Shown: one piece after another, positions 37,120-48,987 of the stretch
How positions within the stretch are numbered: position 1 is the stretch's first letter
Layout: every line of letters starts with the position of its first letter
Assembly (NCBI GenBank): GCA_034509925.1
Contig: CM067528.1
Span: 11,420,001 to 11,484,000, forward strand
Direction: 5' to 3'
DNA length: 64,000 bases
Origin: Hirudinaria manillensis
Taxonomy: Eukaryota; Annelida; Clitellata; Hirudinida; Hirudinidae
Notes under the pieces: model-generated
What the model saw: only the letters and a program-made list of their open reading frames with translations
The model's database searches: none
What the model was told of the DNA's origin: nothing
Program-made: the position numbers and the translations under genes

Positions 37120-38290
37120 TTAAACCGTTATTAAGAAGGTTTATTCTAACCAATTCCAAGCATATCAATAAAAATGATGAAAATGCTGGTTAATTTCACT
37201 CGAAGGATTCAGATTGTGACCTCTGAAATCACAGAGGAACATAATCTTGATAAACTTTTGGACCATTCTTCTCCTCTAAATTTGTCCATATCTGTAATCC
37301 TAAACAGATCATTTTCAATTAACTTGTTCTCAGCTGAAATGTCAAACCATTGATACAAACTGCCACTTAAAACAAATAGGGGTTCCAGTAGTTCTACTGT
37401 TACAACAGCAATATTATTAATGCGTAAGTAATGCTCAATAAACAGTCAACGTGCTTCTTTTGTGCAACTTTTGGATCTTATATCGTACGAGAATGAAACA
37501 ATATAAGATAAAGAATTAGTAACCAGCATAATTAGTTTCTTGTACAGGTTACCGTTCCATATGTAACCGCCTTCAGTGCTAACTTCGAATTGTAGAAATA
37601 CTGTGAGAAATGACTTGATGACCAATGACTGCTCACCGATAACAGAAGAATTGCATAAAAGACTGTGAAATTTCCGCAAAAGACCACTGACAATGAATTC
37701 TTTGAATGAATTCACATTATTATTTTCGTTTCTCAAATTCGAAGCACGTTCCAATGCCATGTTGAGGAATTGACTGTTAAAGGACAATGTCCTTCATAGT
37801 TCTAAACGATTTCACTTCAAAAATATCGTCACAGTTTAAGTTTTTGCCATAGCAATGTGGGATAAAGTTTGGCAAATGGGGTTTAAATTGCTGCGTATGA
37901 ATACTTCGTGGGCTTAAGTTGCTGCGTATGAATACTTCGACATACTCTCTATAAAAAAAATTGTTTATGTTTTTTTTACTGCCCTAGTAAACGACTTTTA
38001 TGATAAAGAAATCACTTACCTTCGTACGATCACGTTTAGAAAACAATGGTAAGACAGACGTCGTAATTATTGATAATAATTTTTCGAATTCTTTTCTGTC
38101 TTGTGCCGAATTACTTTTAAAGATATTTTTATGAACATCGATGTCCATACAAAGGGGCACAGGTGGAATGATTGTATCGGCGAGCATTACGTATTTTTGT
38201 TCATCCTCTTTTGAGTGATTTATATTGAAACCGAGAGCATATCCATATCCAATATCTAGCCATTCATTCAACGATTTTTTTATGAGTTTA
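37120..38290 (-). pseudogene. Broken TRIP12/HECT-like copy
   Basis: Minus-strand readings 38271-37984 (NEWLDIGYGYALG…TIIPPVPLCMDIDVHK) and 37787-37446 (SGLLRKFHSLLCNSSVIGEQ, then LVIKSFLTVF) are collinear with the intronless HECT-like protein at 60978-63044 (MEIGYGDALG…AILPPVPKF; SGLLYQFYTLLCDPSKIGDQ, then FVIKSFLNAF). The two parts are separated by about 200 bp where the intact gene has roughly 330. Further fragments matching the NWYQFYDL region continue to about 37260. Frames are interrupted and the HECT domain is absent. It is about 90% identical by eye to the fragment at 48110-48560. Confidence 0.8.
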
Positions 38291-38586
38291 TGAGTTTATT
38301 AAGGTATCAAAACAACTAAAAGAACAAATAGTAAATTCCCAACATTCCGTTTCAATGCTTCCAATGCATTGTCGGACTTTTATGATATCTTTAAGTATAT
38401 CAATATTCACTTTCATTTCTTCCGAGCAATATATCATCTTGATTTTTAAATTTCTAAATCAGGAGATTCCCTTGTATTTCAACTGCGTTAATCGCCTACG
38501 TTTGGAAATTATTTCTACAAGTTTATAATTTATCCAAAGATACTGAATATTTACGCGGCGTGGTTAATCACATTGCTAAATAATAG

Positions 38587-38665
38587 TGTTGGATTCCTAG
38601 ATCCAGATAATTAATGAATAATTAAATTAATTAATTAGCAATATAATTTAATTTAATTATTTTAT
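38587..38665 (+). repeat. Diverged LTR fragment of the SAP-element family
   Basis: The sequence tgttggattcctagatcc followed by aataattaaatt…agcaatataattt matches the first part of the 294-bp LTR with several changes and a deletion. The rest of the LTR is missing. It lies next to the HECT-like pseudogene. Confidence 0.65.
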
Positions 38666-39052
38666 TTTTAATTATCTTACTTTTTATAATTATTTTAAAT
38701 TTATCATATTTTCATATTCACTTTTTTCATTATGTAGAACGATTTGTAATTTTACTACATTTTTTTCTATCATTTGACCTTATTAATGTATTAATTACAT
38801 TAATTGTATTAGTATTAATTGCATTTTCTCAAATAACATCGTAATCAATGTTGTCACTTGGTGAGTAAAATTGATCATCAGCATCATCATCGGCTTGTGA
38901 TTTTTTGGTGATTCATTCGATTTTAATTCAGAAAATGATTTTTTCCACTTGATTGCTTTGTTGGGCAATGAATCTTCTCTGCTACTGCATTACTCAATGC
39001 ATTAGTTCAATATGGAGTATCAATCCCAACTAAGAACAATCCAACCCTCAGA

Positions 39053-39085
<33 letters not shown>

Positions 39086-39700
39086 GAGCCATAAGTGAAT
39101 GCAACATGATAAATAGCTAATAAAATAAATGAATAAAATGTTAATCAAGAAAGAAATTATTAACGGCTTAGAAATACAGCGGGCGTTCGTATTTCAAATA
39201 ATCTCGTTCGCACCACTTAAGACCGGTATAAGCAGCCATCTATAAAATCGGTGCCAATAATTTTTCAGAATTTTTAAAAAAGAACGCTTCTCGAAAATAT
39301 TATTTACGAGTATGAAATATATTGCAAATAATTAAAACTTCTCGTGTTCAATAGATTCCAGCTGAAATACATTAACAAACAATAACAACAGCATGGCCAA
39401 AATATGATATCTCGTAGTAAAAATTAACCAACTTGAGCTACCATTAAAACAACAATGGCTTATTACAGAGGCCGGTATTCATTGTCTTGTGTTTATCGCT
39501 GCATTGTACTTTTATAAGTGGGTTGGATGAGTGTACGGACGTACGAATGTGTACGTACGTACGAATGTCGTAGAGCGATTGTTTCGGTTGGTTTCGTTAG
39601 TTGGCACCTGTACGGTTCGGTTGCAATCTGTTCGACTGGTTTGAAAACATCCGAGAATTGCTCTCGCAGTGTTCCATATCTTGCTTTGATTTCGCCGAGA
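38666..39700. other. Intergenic, presumed upstream region of the V-ATPase gene
   Basis: AT-rich sequence with a short (ATT)n tract at 39055-39084. Near 39537-39566 the phrase gtacggacgtacgaatg recurs next to gtacgtacgtac, a palindromic cluster. A start site is likely between there and 39812, but I cannot place it. Confidence 0.4.
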
Positions 39701-39714
39701 CGAACGTTTTCAGA

Positions 39715-39812
39715 GCTCAAGAACAACGCGAAGATATTCAGGAGGATTCATTAAAAACTTTTTATGAATTGAAACTGTTTCTTGCAACGTTTCTTGCAAT
39801 CATTCTGTAGAG
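39715..39812 (+). promoter_or_regulatory. Probable V-ATPase 5' UTR exon (end defined, start uncertain)
   Basis: A strong donor, TAGAG|GTAAGG, lies at 39812/39813. A matching acceptor TTTCTAG at 39916 sits just two bases before the V-ATPase start codon, after a (TTC)/(ATC) tract. This implies a leader exon ending at 39812 and a 104-bp leader intron. The 5' end of the exon is not determined. Confidence 0.6.
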
Positions 39813-39918
39813 GTAAGGAGTGGTTTTTTTTTGTCACTTTTTTTTGTGAACGTTATGGCCTTCACAACTCCTCAATATCTTCTTCTTCTTCTTCATCATC
39901 ATCTTCATCTTTCTAGAA

Positions 39919-41375
39919 ATGGGGTCACTGATGAGGAGTGAGGAAATGGCCAAGTGCGTCATGTACTTGGAAACGGACGTTGCCTACGCTTGTACTTCAG
40001 CTCTCGGCGAACTCGGAATAATCCAATTTATCGACGTGAGTTTGATAGTTTGTTCAATAGTGTCTATTGTGACACTTATAGTATTGCAACTATTAATACT
40101 TAATACAATAACTAATACGTAATACAATAATACCGAAGTAATACTTATCACTTAACCAATAAGTAATTGGTCAGTAATTCTATTGCCTGAAAGCTTCCAA
40201 GTGTACTGATTAAATAATCTTTAACCAGTTCATCTATAGCACATTTACATAATTATTTAACAATAACATAATCCAATAAATCTAATCCTAAACACGAATT
40301 CTAAAAGGGGACAATAATAACAACTAGGACGGTGATTAAAAGTTAATCTTTTTGTTTATTTTAATCATATTGATTAGATTAAATTATCATTTTATAAAAA
40401 ATAAATTCACGATTTGCGTGCGTCGAAGTACAACAATTATTTGTTTTGGAGGCTTGTATAGCATACACAATGTATAATGAACAATGCATGATATTTATTG
40501 TTGTTACGCCAACTTTACAACTAGGAATCTCTAAGTAAAGTTCAGTCCGATAGCATAATCCTGATCTCACCCCTCCTTCCAGTCGATGTTTAAGGATATA
40601 TTTTCAGAAAGGCAGTTCCGATACAGTACCGCTTTTTGCTCGCAATAATGAAATTTTTTGCGCCAAAATTTGCATTTGAATTTAGTGATTCCCGTAATTT
40701 AAAGAAATATTCAAATAGTTACATACAAAACTCAAATTATATCATCATCGTCGTCATCATCATCATCATCATCGTCATCATCATCATCATCATCATCATC
40801 ATCGTCATCGTCGTCGTCGTCGTCGTCATCGTCATCATCATCATCATCATCAGATGAACGACGACGTTCTCGTCCACAACCGGAAGTACACGAACGAGGT
40901 GAGAAGGTGCGAAGAGATGGACAGGAAGTTGAGTGAGTCGTCTTTCCTGATTATAATAATATATTCACGATTATAATAATATGTTGTTATTATTAATAAT
41001 TTAATTATATCGAATAATTCGATAAATTAATTAGTCCAACATTTTCAATATTAATTAAATTTTATTAAAGCGATATTGTTTAATGTGGATTTAATTTGAT
41101 ATTTTGATCCTGTCAAGGAAAGACTTGTTCGCAAAATATTATATCACGTAGTGTTAGCGTTAGTAATGGCGATATTTGGATGATGATGATGATGACGACT
41201 ACGATGATGACGATGACTTTAGGATACTTCAAAAAGCAAATCGAAGAGGAGAAAATAGAATCGAGCCAAGAGTACGTCAATCCAGGAGCTCCACCAGTTT
41301 CAAAGATGATCGAAATGGAGGTTATGATTATGATTATGATCGCTTCGATTATAACTTTGGCAGTGATCGATTGTT

Positions 41376-41408
<33 letters not shown>

Positions 41409-42933
41409 AATTGATGATTATCATCCAGTTGATTACGACTATTAACTACAACGCTCACACCATTATCTCGTCTTATCAGACAAAGTTGTCAATCACTTCG
41501 AACCTATCTTTTAACTTCAATCACTCGATTGATTTCAATCAGACTGGATTTGAGAACATGGAAAATAGGCTAGTTGATGTCAATGACAACCTAAAGGTAC
41601 TTGTAAACAAAAAGTCACGCTTCATTGAACTCCAGCATGTCCTTAAGAACTTGAACCTCGTCTTCGATGAGGTTTGTGGTGATGATGACGACGGTGATGG
41701 TGATAGTAGTGCTGATGATTATCGTTGTCGTTTTTATATTTATTAATTTTTTGACTAAATAAAATAGGTAAAATAATAAATTTTTCAAATAATTAAAAAA
41801 ATTTTTTTTTAATAATTTAGAAAATGATATAATAAAATCTCGAGTCCTGCTAATGTCTGTCGTCTATTGGCTTCCTTTTTGTAAATTGTTAATTATTGCA
41901 AAGAAAAAACAAAGCAGACAGATGTTTGTAACAAATGTCAATAAAATATTAACATATTATTATGCTGTTCAAATTATTTAAATAATAACCTTTCAATCAA
42001 TACAAATAGAACCTTCCAGAGAGAAATAACCAACCGGAACAGCAAGACATTGGACAACTGGGGTTGGTCATATCGCAATCATCATCATCATCATCATCAT
42101 TGTCGTCGTCATCATCATCATCATCGTCGTCGCCGTCGTCGTCGTCATCGTCATCATTGCCGTCCAGGTTTACAGCTGGAGTCTTGCCACTTGAGAAGCT
42201 GATGTCGCTCGAGAGGTTGCTGTGGTTCGCCTGCAGAGGAAACGCTCTGATAAAGAATGTCGACATCGTCGAGCCAATAGAAGATCCAGTCACTGTGGGT
42301 GGTTCTCATGCTCATTTGCATATTCAATAGTTTAAGTGATAATTAAGATTATGATTACTTGATATTTAAAAATTCATCGAGCATGAACTACTATACGAGC
42401 CGGACTTGTGTTTTCAAATTGGCACAATTTAATAAGCATAATATCTTACATTGAAATTAAATTATAAATTGTAAATAATCACCATCGTCATCATCGTCGT
42501 CGTCGTCAGAAAGCAACCATCAACAAGACAGTGGTTTACATTTTCTACCAAGGAGAGCAGCTGAAGAGCAGAGTGGTGAAAATCTTAGAAGGGTTAGTTA
42601 TATCACTGATATCATCATCATCATCATCATCATCAATGATAAATTAATAATAATATTAATAATTTTTAAACTTTTATTAATATTATCATTAGAAAATGTA
42701 TAATAATAAATCAATGATTATTGAATCGCAATCATCATCATCATCATCATTGTCATCCCAATGAATGATTGCCTTTAGTTTCCACGCCAGCATCTACAAC
42801 TGTCCAGAAACCACTCAAGAAACGCAGTCTAGACACGACAGTGTCCTGACGGAGATAACGGACATTGAAGTGGTTTGAAAGATTTATTACTAATATTATT
42901 AATTTAACGGTAATAATAACGACGTTTATTTTG

Positions 42934-42982
<49 letters not shown>

Positions 42983-43007
42983 TTTATTATTATTATTATT
43001 ATTATTA

Positions 43008-43060
<53 letters not shown>

Positions 43061-43079
43061 TTTATTATTATTATTATTA

Positions 43080-43126
<47 letters not shown>

Positions 43127-44363
43127 CTTTCACAATTTATGTTTACAAATTAACATTTAATTACATTAATTACATCAATTAACTTTCATCAAGATCATCA
43201 ACGAAACGGACGCCTACAGATCCAGGCAACTGAAGGAGATTGCCAAAAGACTCCCGGAGTGGGAAGTCCAAGTGAGGAAGATGAAGTCCATTTTCCACAC
43301 GCTGAACATGTTCAGTGTGGACATTGCCCACAAGTACCTGGTGGGTCAGTGCTGGTGTCCAGTGGCAGACCTCGAGGTTGTCAAGAAGTCCTTCAGAGAG
43401 ATTACAGTCGGTTTCTTGGAGAGTTATTGCCGTTTTATAATGAATATTCTTCAAATTTAATCTATTCACGATTCTTACCCAGTAGAAGTCATTTCCCCAA
43501 TTATTATTATTCTTATTCTTCTTCTTCTTATTATTATTATTATTAAAATTATTATTATTATTTCATTATGCTAAAAGAAACAGCATTAACGAGCATTTGA
43601 TAACATATATTATTTTATAACAATTCAAATAAACAGCAAGGATCGAGCGACTCATCGGCCATCTTGAACACAATCGACCACGGTTCAGAAATACCCCCAA
43701 CTTACCACAGGACCAACAGGTTCACAAAGGTCTTCCAGGGCATCGTCGATTCGTATGGAATTGCCTCATACCAGGAGGTTAATCCAGGTATGAAAGTGGA
43801 TGTCGTCAGAATAAAGCCATTATTATTATGATTATTATTGTTTTTATTATTATTATTATTGTTATTACTAATAATAAGTAATAGTATTAATACTATTATT
43901 GATTAATAATGTCATTATTACTTATAATTGAACAGTATATATTTAGCAATAATGTTTAAAGTTTATCAATTGATATTTCTTTACCACGTTATAAATAATG
44001 AATAATGATATTTTTGTATATATTAATACTAATTTAGTTAAAAGTCTAATCAACTCAGTACAGCAATCTATAATAGCAATAATATAATTTCTCGATTTAA
44101 TCTGTTCTCCTAGTGATTCACAACATATGTGGCGTTGAATTGTATCAACTCTTATCCTGACCTCATTTTCTTACATCTTGTTTCAACTTTGACAGCTCCA
44201 TTCTTGATCATCACATTCCCATTCCTATTTTCGCTCATGTTCGGAGACGCAGGCCACGGCATCCTCGTCTTCCTCATCGGCCTCTGGATGGTTGTTATGG
44301 AAAATAAATTCATCGATAAGAAGAGCGATAATGAGGCGAGTCGTGAGATTTCGTTACGGATTT

Positions 44364-44400
<37 letters not shown>

Positions 44401-47400
44401 TCATAATAAACGGAATTCTTTATATTCTAAATAAATATGTAAATAGACTTAATTATAAAGCATTATTAAAATTTAATATAACTCGTTCTTGAATTCCAGC
44501 ATGTTCTAGTAGGTTTGCTCTCAATTCGTTAATATCTTTCTATAGATCTGGAGGATATTTTTCGGAGGGAGATACATCATCCTGCTGATGGGTGCCTTTT
44601 CCATCTACTCAGGCATCATTTACAATGATGTCTTCTCCAGGCCGATCAACATTTTTGGATCGGCCTGGTCTGCTGATCCCAGAATCTATACCGAAGAGTA
44701 CGTTCAAGTCGTTACAAAAACAATTAAACATTTTGAAATATTTTGTATATTAAAAATTATTACTACTAGTAATTTATTACTCACTTTATAAGTATCGGAC
44801 GTCATCGGTTATTTTGTATGTCGTTCACTTTAATTTCTTCCAACGAATCGTTCAACAATCGTTACATTTAACAACAACAACAACGACGATTGCAGAATGG
44901 TCGAAAACAACAAAGAGATACATTTGGATCCCTTGGCCGTAGGTCGCAATGCAAGTGACTACAGGGGTTATCCCTTCCCTTTTGGAATGGATCCGGTGAG
45001 TCATCAGACACCATCATCGTCGTCATCATCACATTTCGTCGTCGTCGTCGTCGTCATTGGCAATGGCAATAACTGAAGCGTTCTTGCAGATCTGGATAAT
45101 ATCGGTGAACAAGATCACGTGGTTGAACTCCTTCAAAATGAAAGTCTCGATCATCTTTGGTGTCTTCCAGATGTTCTTCGGTGTCACTCTCAGCTTCTTT
45201 AACCACAAGTAGTTGATCGTGTTGTTGATGGTGTTGATGATGATCGTGTATGACGGTATATTATAAAATATTTAAATATTATAACACCTTCAATTTGTAA
45301 TGTGTCGTGAAACATTGTTTAATAACAGCATCGTTTTTAAAACACTTTTAATTGTTTTTAATGTTTTTAATTATTGAACTCGTGATCGAACTGCGATTCA
45401 ATTTATTGCTTTGACCTTCTAAAATTGTAAATGGTACTGAGTGGACTGATACTAATTCGAATTGGAAATTAATTAATTAATTATTAATTGATTGATTTAT
45501 TTATTTATTCATTCATTTCACCTACTTTAACTTCAAGGTTCTTCAAAGATCCTTTGAACATATTCTGCGAATTCATTCCCGAAGTACTGTTTCTTATGTG
45601 CATGTTTGGATACCTGGTGTTGCTCATCTTTTACAAGTGGATTGCATTCAATGCTACAATGTCCTCTTGCTCACCCAGTCTCCTCATCAGTGAGTAGCTT
45701 TAAGTTACGACATAATAAGGCCTTTTTGATGCGATTATTGCGTTATTTTAAATATTTATTGCACAGATTTGATTAACATGTTCCTGTACAGCTACAGCAA
45801 TGAACCCTGCAGTCCCACGAATTTCTACCCAAACCAGGTAATTTCAATAATTTAACCAACTACTGAATTTAAATTTAAATGTCAAAAATGACGTGGAAAT
45901 CCGGAGGTTGACTTTTATTCTGCAATCTGAACATAAATTCCTCAATCGAAATTTTAACCAACGGTACAATCAATATTACATCCCTTAAAAGGCACCAGAC
46001 ATGCTTTTGTATTTAGCCAATCTTTTTATCTGCCTTATGGATCTTGCAAAAGGAATTGGTGGAACTTTATAACTCCTATTTACATTTGCATTGTGCCCTT
46101 GATCGAGGTCATTGTCTAGTACGGGGTGCTAAGAAGTTTTGAACTCGTTCTAATTACTGAGACTTGGCCGATTCAAAAACTTACAATTATTTATATTTTT
46201 TATTATTTATAATTTTGAGTCTTTCCTCCCCAGAAACCATTCCAGACAGCTCTCCTTCTCGTTGTTGTCGCGTGCATCCCGTGGTTACTTCTGCCTAAAC
46301 CTCTCATTTTGAGAAGGTGGCACAAGAAGGTTGAAAAATTTTAAATTTTATTTATCCAACTCGCTTACATACAATGTTAAGGACAACCGCACACAGCAAC
46401 ATCGATTATATATATTAACAAATAACATTAGCTTAGTTTGATAGGTTCAAAACTTACAACGTTAACTCACACACCCTGACCCCTAGGCCAGAGTCAGTTT
46501 AAACTGGCAGTAACATTGCTGCGATTAAATAAAAAAGATTTATTGTTTAAAACTTTATTTCAATGTTTGGTACAATATTTATATGTATATATTATGGGTA
46601 ATAAATATATTGTAATAACCCGGGGTCCTCAAACTAATTATAGAAGGTCAAGTCTTGAAATCTGCTGTTCTCTAATTCTCGCTCATATATTATGGGTTAA
46701 TAAGGTTTAAGATGTTGGCTGCTACTTACAAAAACATAACCACGAAGTGCGTTATTGGCGTTTTACATCTTTTAAGCCAATCTTATTTCAGAAAGAACTT
46801 CTCAAGAATAGTACAGATGAACACAACAACGTCGCAATTGAGGTTAATCTAACCATTTATTTGCTGCTTACAAATTAATTACTGTTCATAATTTAATTAA
46901 TTAATTTATTTATTTATTCATCTATTACTGTTCATAATTTAAGGAACGACTTATCTTTTATTTATAACATTTAATTTGTAAAAAGCTTTCCTCGATGTCT
47001 GACGACAAATTCATTTATTTGCAAAAGATTTGTGAATTTTAGCGAAGGCTAAACAAGAAATTGGAAGTAGACCAAAGTTGTGCTTCCAATTTAATTTAAT
47101 AGATTAAGCCAATTAATTAATTAATTAAAGATGCAAAAAGTCCAATTATTTTTTATAAAAATAAAAATATTAAAGATGACAAATCGGGGCTTCGAAGCTG
47201 ATGACTACCCGACAGATACTGAAAACAACGCCGTACCTAAAGTGGCCCCTCGTAAGGAGCAGACGTCTCACCAGGATCAAGACGAAGTTCGTTATTATCT
47301 TTTGTTTAAAAATATTTTGAACTTATAACAAAATAGGGTTATAATTACACTTTATTTATTGTGTTTCTTTAAATTGGCATAAATTCTTTATTGCAATTGT

Positions 47401-48066
47401 TTCAAAATTTCTAGTTCAGCTTTGGTGATGTCTTCATACACCAGTGTATCCACACAATAGAATATTGTCTTGGCTGTATATCACATACAGCATCTTATCT
47501 CAGACTCTGGGCACTAAGTCTTGCACATGCCGGTAAAGTTACATTATTTAATTCGTTTTAATATTCTTTAGTTTTGTAGACTTCCTACCGAAATCCAAGT
47601 ACTATTTACATTATGTTTAATGACCTGATTTCGATAAAACGTAATTTGGTCTAAGTTATTATTAAATCACAAACGACAATTTGTTAATTGTGGTACTCAG
47701 AACTCTCCGAAGTCCTATGGAAAATGGTTCTTCGACAAGGTTTTACCAACGGTGTCTCGGATAGTGGATCAGTTTCCTTGGGATGTCTCATCATCTTTAT
47801 TGTTTGGGCGCCTTGGGCCGTACTGACCGTGGCCATCTTGTTACTTATGGAAGGTTTATCAGCATTCCTACACACTCTTCGCTTGCATTGGTTGGTTCCT
47901 TTGAACAATAATCATACGTTTCTTATCTAAGTTCTGATGCCCTTGCAAGTGATGTTCAATTTTTAATAATTTAAGGGTGGAGTTTCAAAGCAAGTTTTAT
48001 AAAGGTGAAGGCATCAAATTCAACCCATTCTCATTCAGAAAAATTCTTAAACACTATGACGACTGA
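39919..48066 (+). CDS. V-type proton ATPase a subunit (Vo, 116-kDa), 21 exons
   Basis: This is the membrane subunit that forms the proton half-channels of the V-ATPase on endosomes, lysosomes and acid-secreting membranes. The start [13 protein letters not shown] is typical. Exons: 39919-40035, 40854-40932, 41223-41320, 41543-41671, about 42043-42294, 42510-42592, 42779-42872, 43194-43406, 43637-43787, 44196-44335, 44546-44697, 44896-44995, 45090-45208, 45538-45689, 45767-45837, 46234-46329, 46792-46842, 47176-47286, 47415-47532, 47701-47890, 47976-48066. Phases agree throughout and total 868 residues. Conserved phrases: [52 protein letters not shown] (containing the essential proton-path Arg) and [18 protein letters not shown]. 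Exon 5 carries about 24 Ser codons from a TCA/TCG tract. Intron 10 has a GC donor. The 43406/43637 junction could shift by four bases with little change. Confidence 0.95.
42938..43124 (+). repeat. (ATT)n microsatellite in V-ATPase intron 7
   Basis: Imperfect (ATT)n with internal ttttattatt and atcattatt interruptions at regular spacing, suggesting that a block was duplicated within the array. Confidence 0.9.
46611..46684 (-). repeat. Internally deleted LTR fragment of the SAP-element family
   Basis: Read on the minus strand, 46684-46611 gives gagcgagaattagagaacag…agact, then tgaccttctataattagttt, then the LTR end to ttaca. It matches the 3' half of the 294-bp LTR but lacks about 53 bp between these two parts, with one visible substitution (cccggggtcc). 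It sits in V-ATPase intron 16. The flanks share an 18-bp near-repeat, atatattatggg(t)taata. Confidence 0.85.
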
Positions 48067-48099
48067 AAATGGCATTTTGAAAGCAATGTAAATAACAAG

Positions 48100-48105
48100 A
48101 ATAAA
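48100..48105 (+). terminator. Polyadenylation signal of the V-ATPase gene
   Basis: An AATAAA lies 34 bp past the TGA of the last exon, in a T-rich context. It is the first such signal after the stop codon. Confidence 0.65.
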
Positions 48106-48109
48106 ATTA

Positions 48110-48560
48110 TTTTTCCATTTAAATCATTAATAAGAGGGTTTATTCCAACCAATTCCAAGCATATCAATAAAAATGATGAAAATGCTGGTTAATTTCACTC
48201 GAAGGATTCAGATTGTGACCTCTGAAATCACAGAGGAACATAATCTTAATTAACTTTTGGACCATTCTTCTTCTCTAAATTTTTCCGTACCTGTAATCCT
48301 AAACAGATCATCTCCAATCAACTTGTTCTCAGCTGAAATGTCAAACCATTGATACCAACTGCCATTGTAAAACAAACAGGGATTCTAGTAGTTCTACTGT
48401 TACAACAGCAATATTATTAATGCCATAAGTAGTGCTCAATAAACAGTACTTCTGTCCAACTTTTGGATCTCATATCGCACAATAATGAAACAAAATATGA
48501 TAAAGAATTAGTAACTAGCATAATTGGCTTCCTGTACGGGTTAATGTTCCGTGATAATGG
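48110..48560 (-). pseudogene. HECT-like pseudogene fragment downstream of the V-ATPase gene
   Basis: On the minus strand, SWYQWFDISAENKL and, further upstream, MLVTNSLSYFVSL align with the NWYQFYDL and LLLTNCLDYFLEI regions of the HECT-like protein at 60978-63044. The block is about 90% identical by eye to 37120-37550, including a very well conserved stretch around gatgaaaatgctggttaatt. Frames are broken by stops and indels. It separates the true V-ATPase last exon from the extra copy at 48628. Confidence 0.75.
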
Positions 48561-48627
48561 TTTCTGATGCCTCTCTTGACAAATTTCAATAATGAAAAGC
48601 ATTTCATTTCGGATCAAAAAGAGATAT

Positions 48628-48777
48628 TCAAATTTTAATAATTTAAGGGTGGAGTTTAGCAATAAGTTTTATAAAGGTGAGGACTCAAAATTCAACCGAC
48701 CAATACTTTACCAAGAAAGCCTTAAACGCTCACGACTGAAAATGGAATTCCAAAAGCAAAAAGGAATACAATTTTGA
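48628..48777 (+). pseudogene. Duplicate V-ATPase terminal exon with an intact frame (alternative last exon or pseudo-exon)
   Basis: The acceptor context ttttaataatttaag|ggtggagttt duplicates the end of V-ATPase intron 20 and the start of exon 21. Because intron sequence is copied, this is a DNA duplication and not a retrocopy. Spliced from exon 20 in the same phase it would read WVEFSNKFYKGEDSKFN, then diverge (RPILYQESLKRS…) to a TGA at 48775-48777. It would thus replace the last dozen residues of the normal tail with about 26 new ones. Whether it is used is unknown, and loss of the FNPFSF motif suggests decay. Confidence 0.55.
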
Positions 48778-48987
48778 TACTTTTTTCTCTATAAATTAAT
48801 TACATGATTTCTAATTATAGCAAGATTTTTGTCGAAGCGATGTTCTTTGCAAATTTCACAGAAACCCAAGTTAATTTATAAAAAGCATTATGTCATATAT
48901 GTTGATCGGCATTGCACAATCACAGGATTGAATGTGGCAGGTACGACCTGTTCATTGACAGGAGAGCTTATCACCAAATCGATTCAT

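Noticed and set aside
40636-41400. Separate small genes with poly-Ile or poly-Asp stretches
   Set aside because: These frames are TCA/GAT arrays in V-ATPase introns fused to V-ATPase exons read in the wrong or correct frame.
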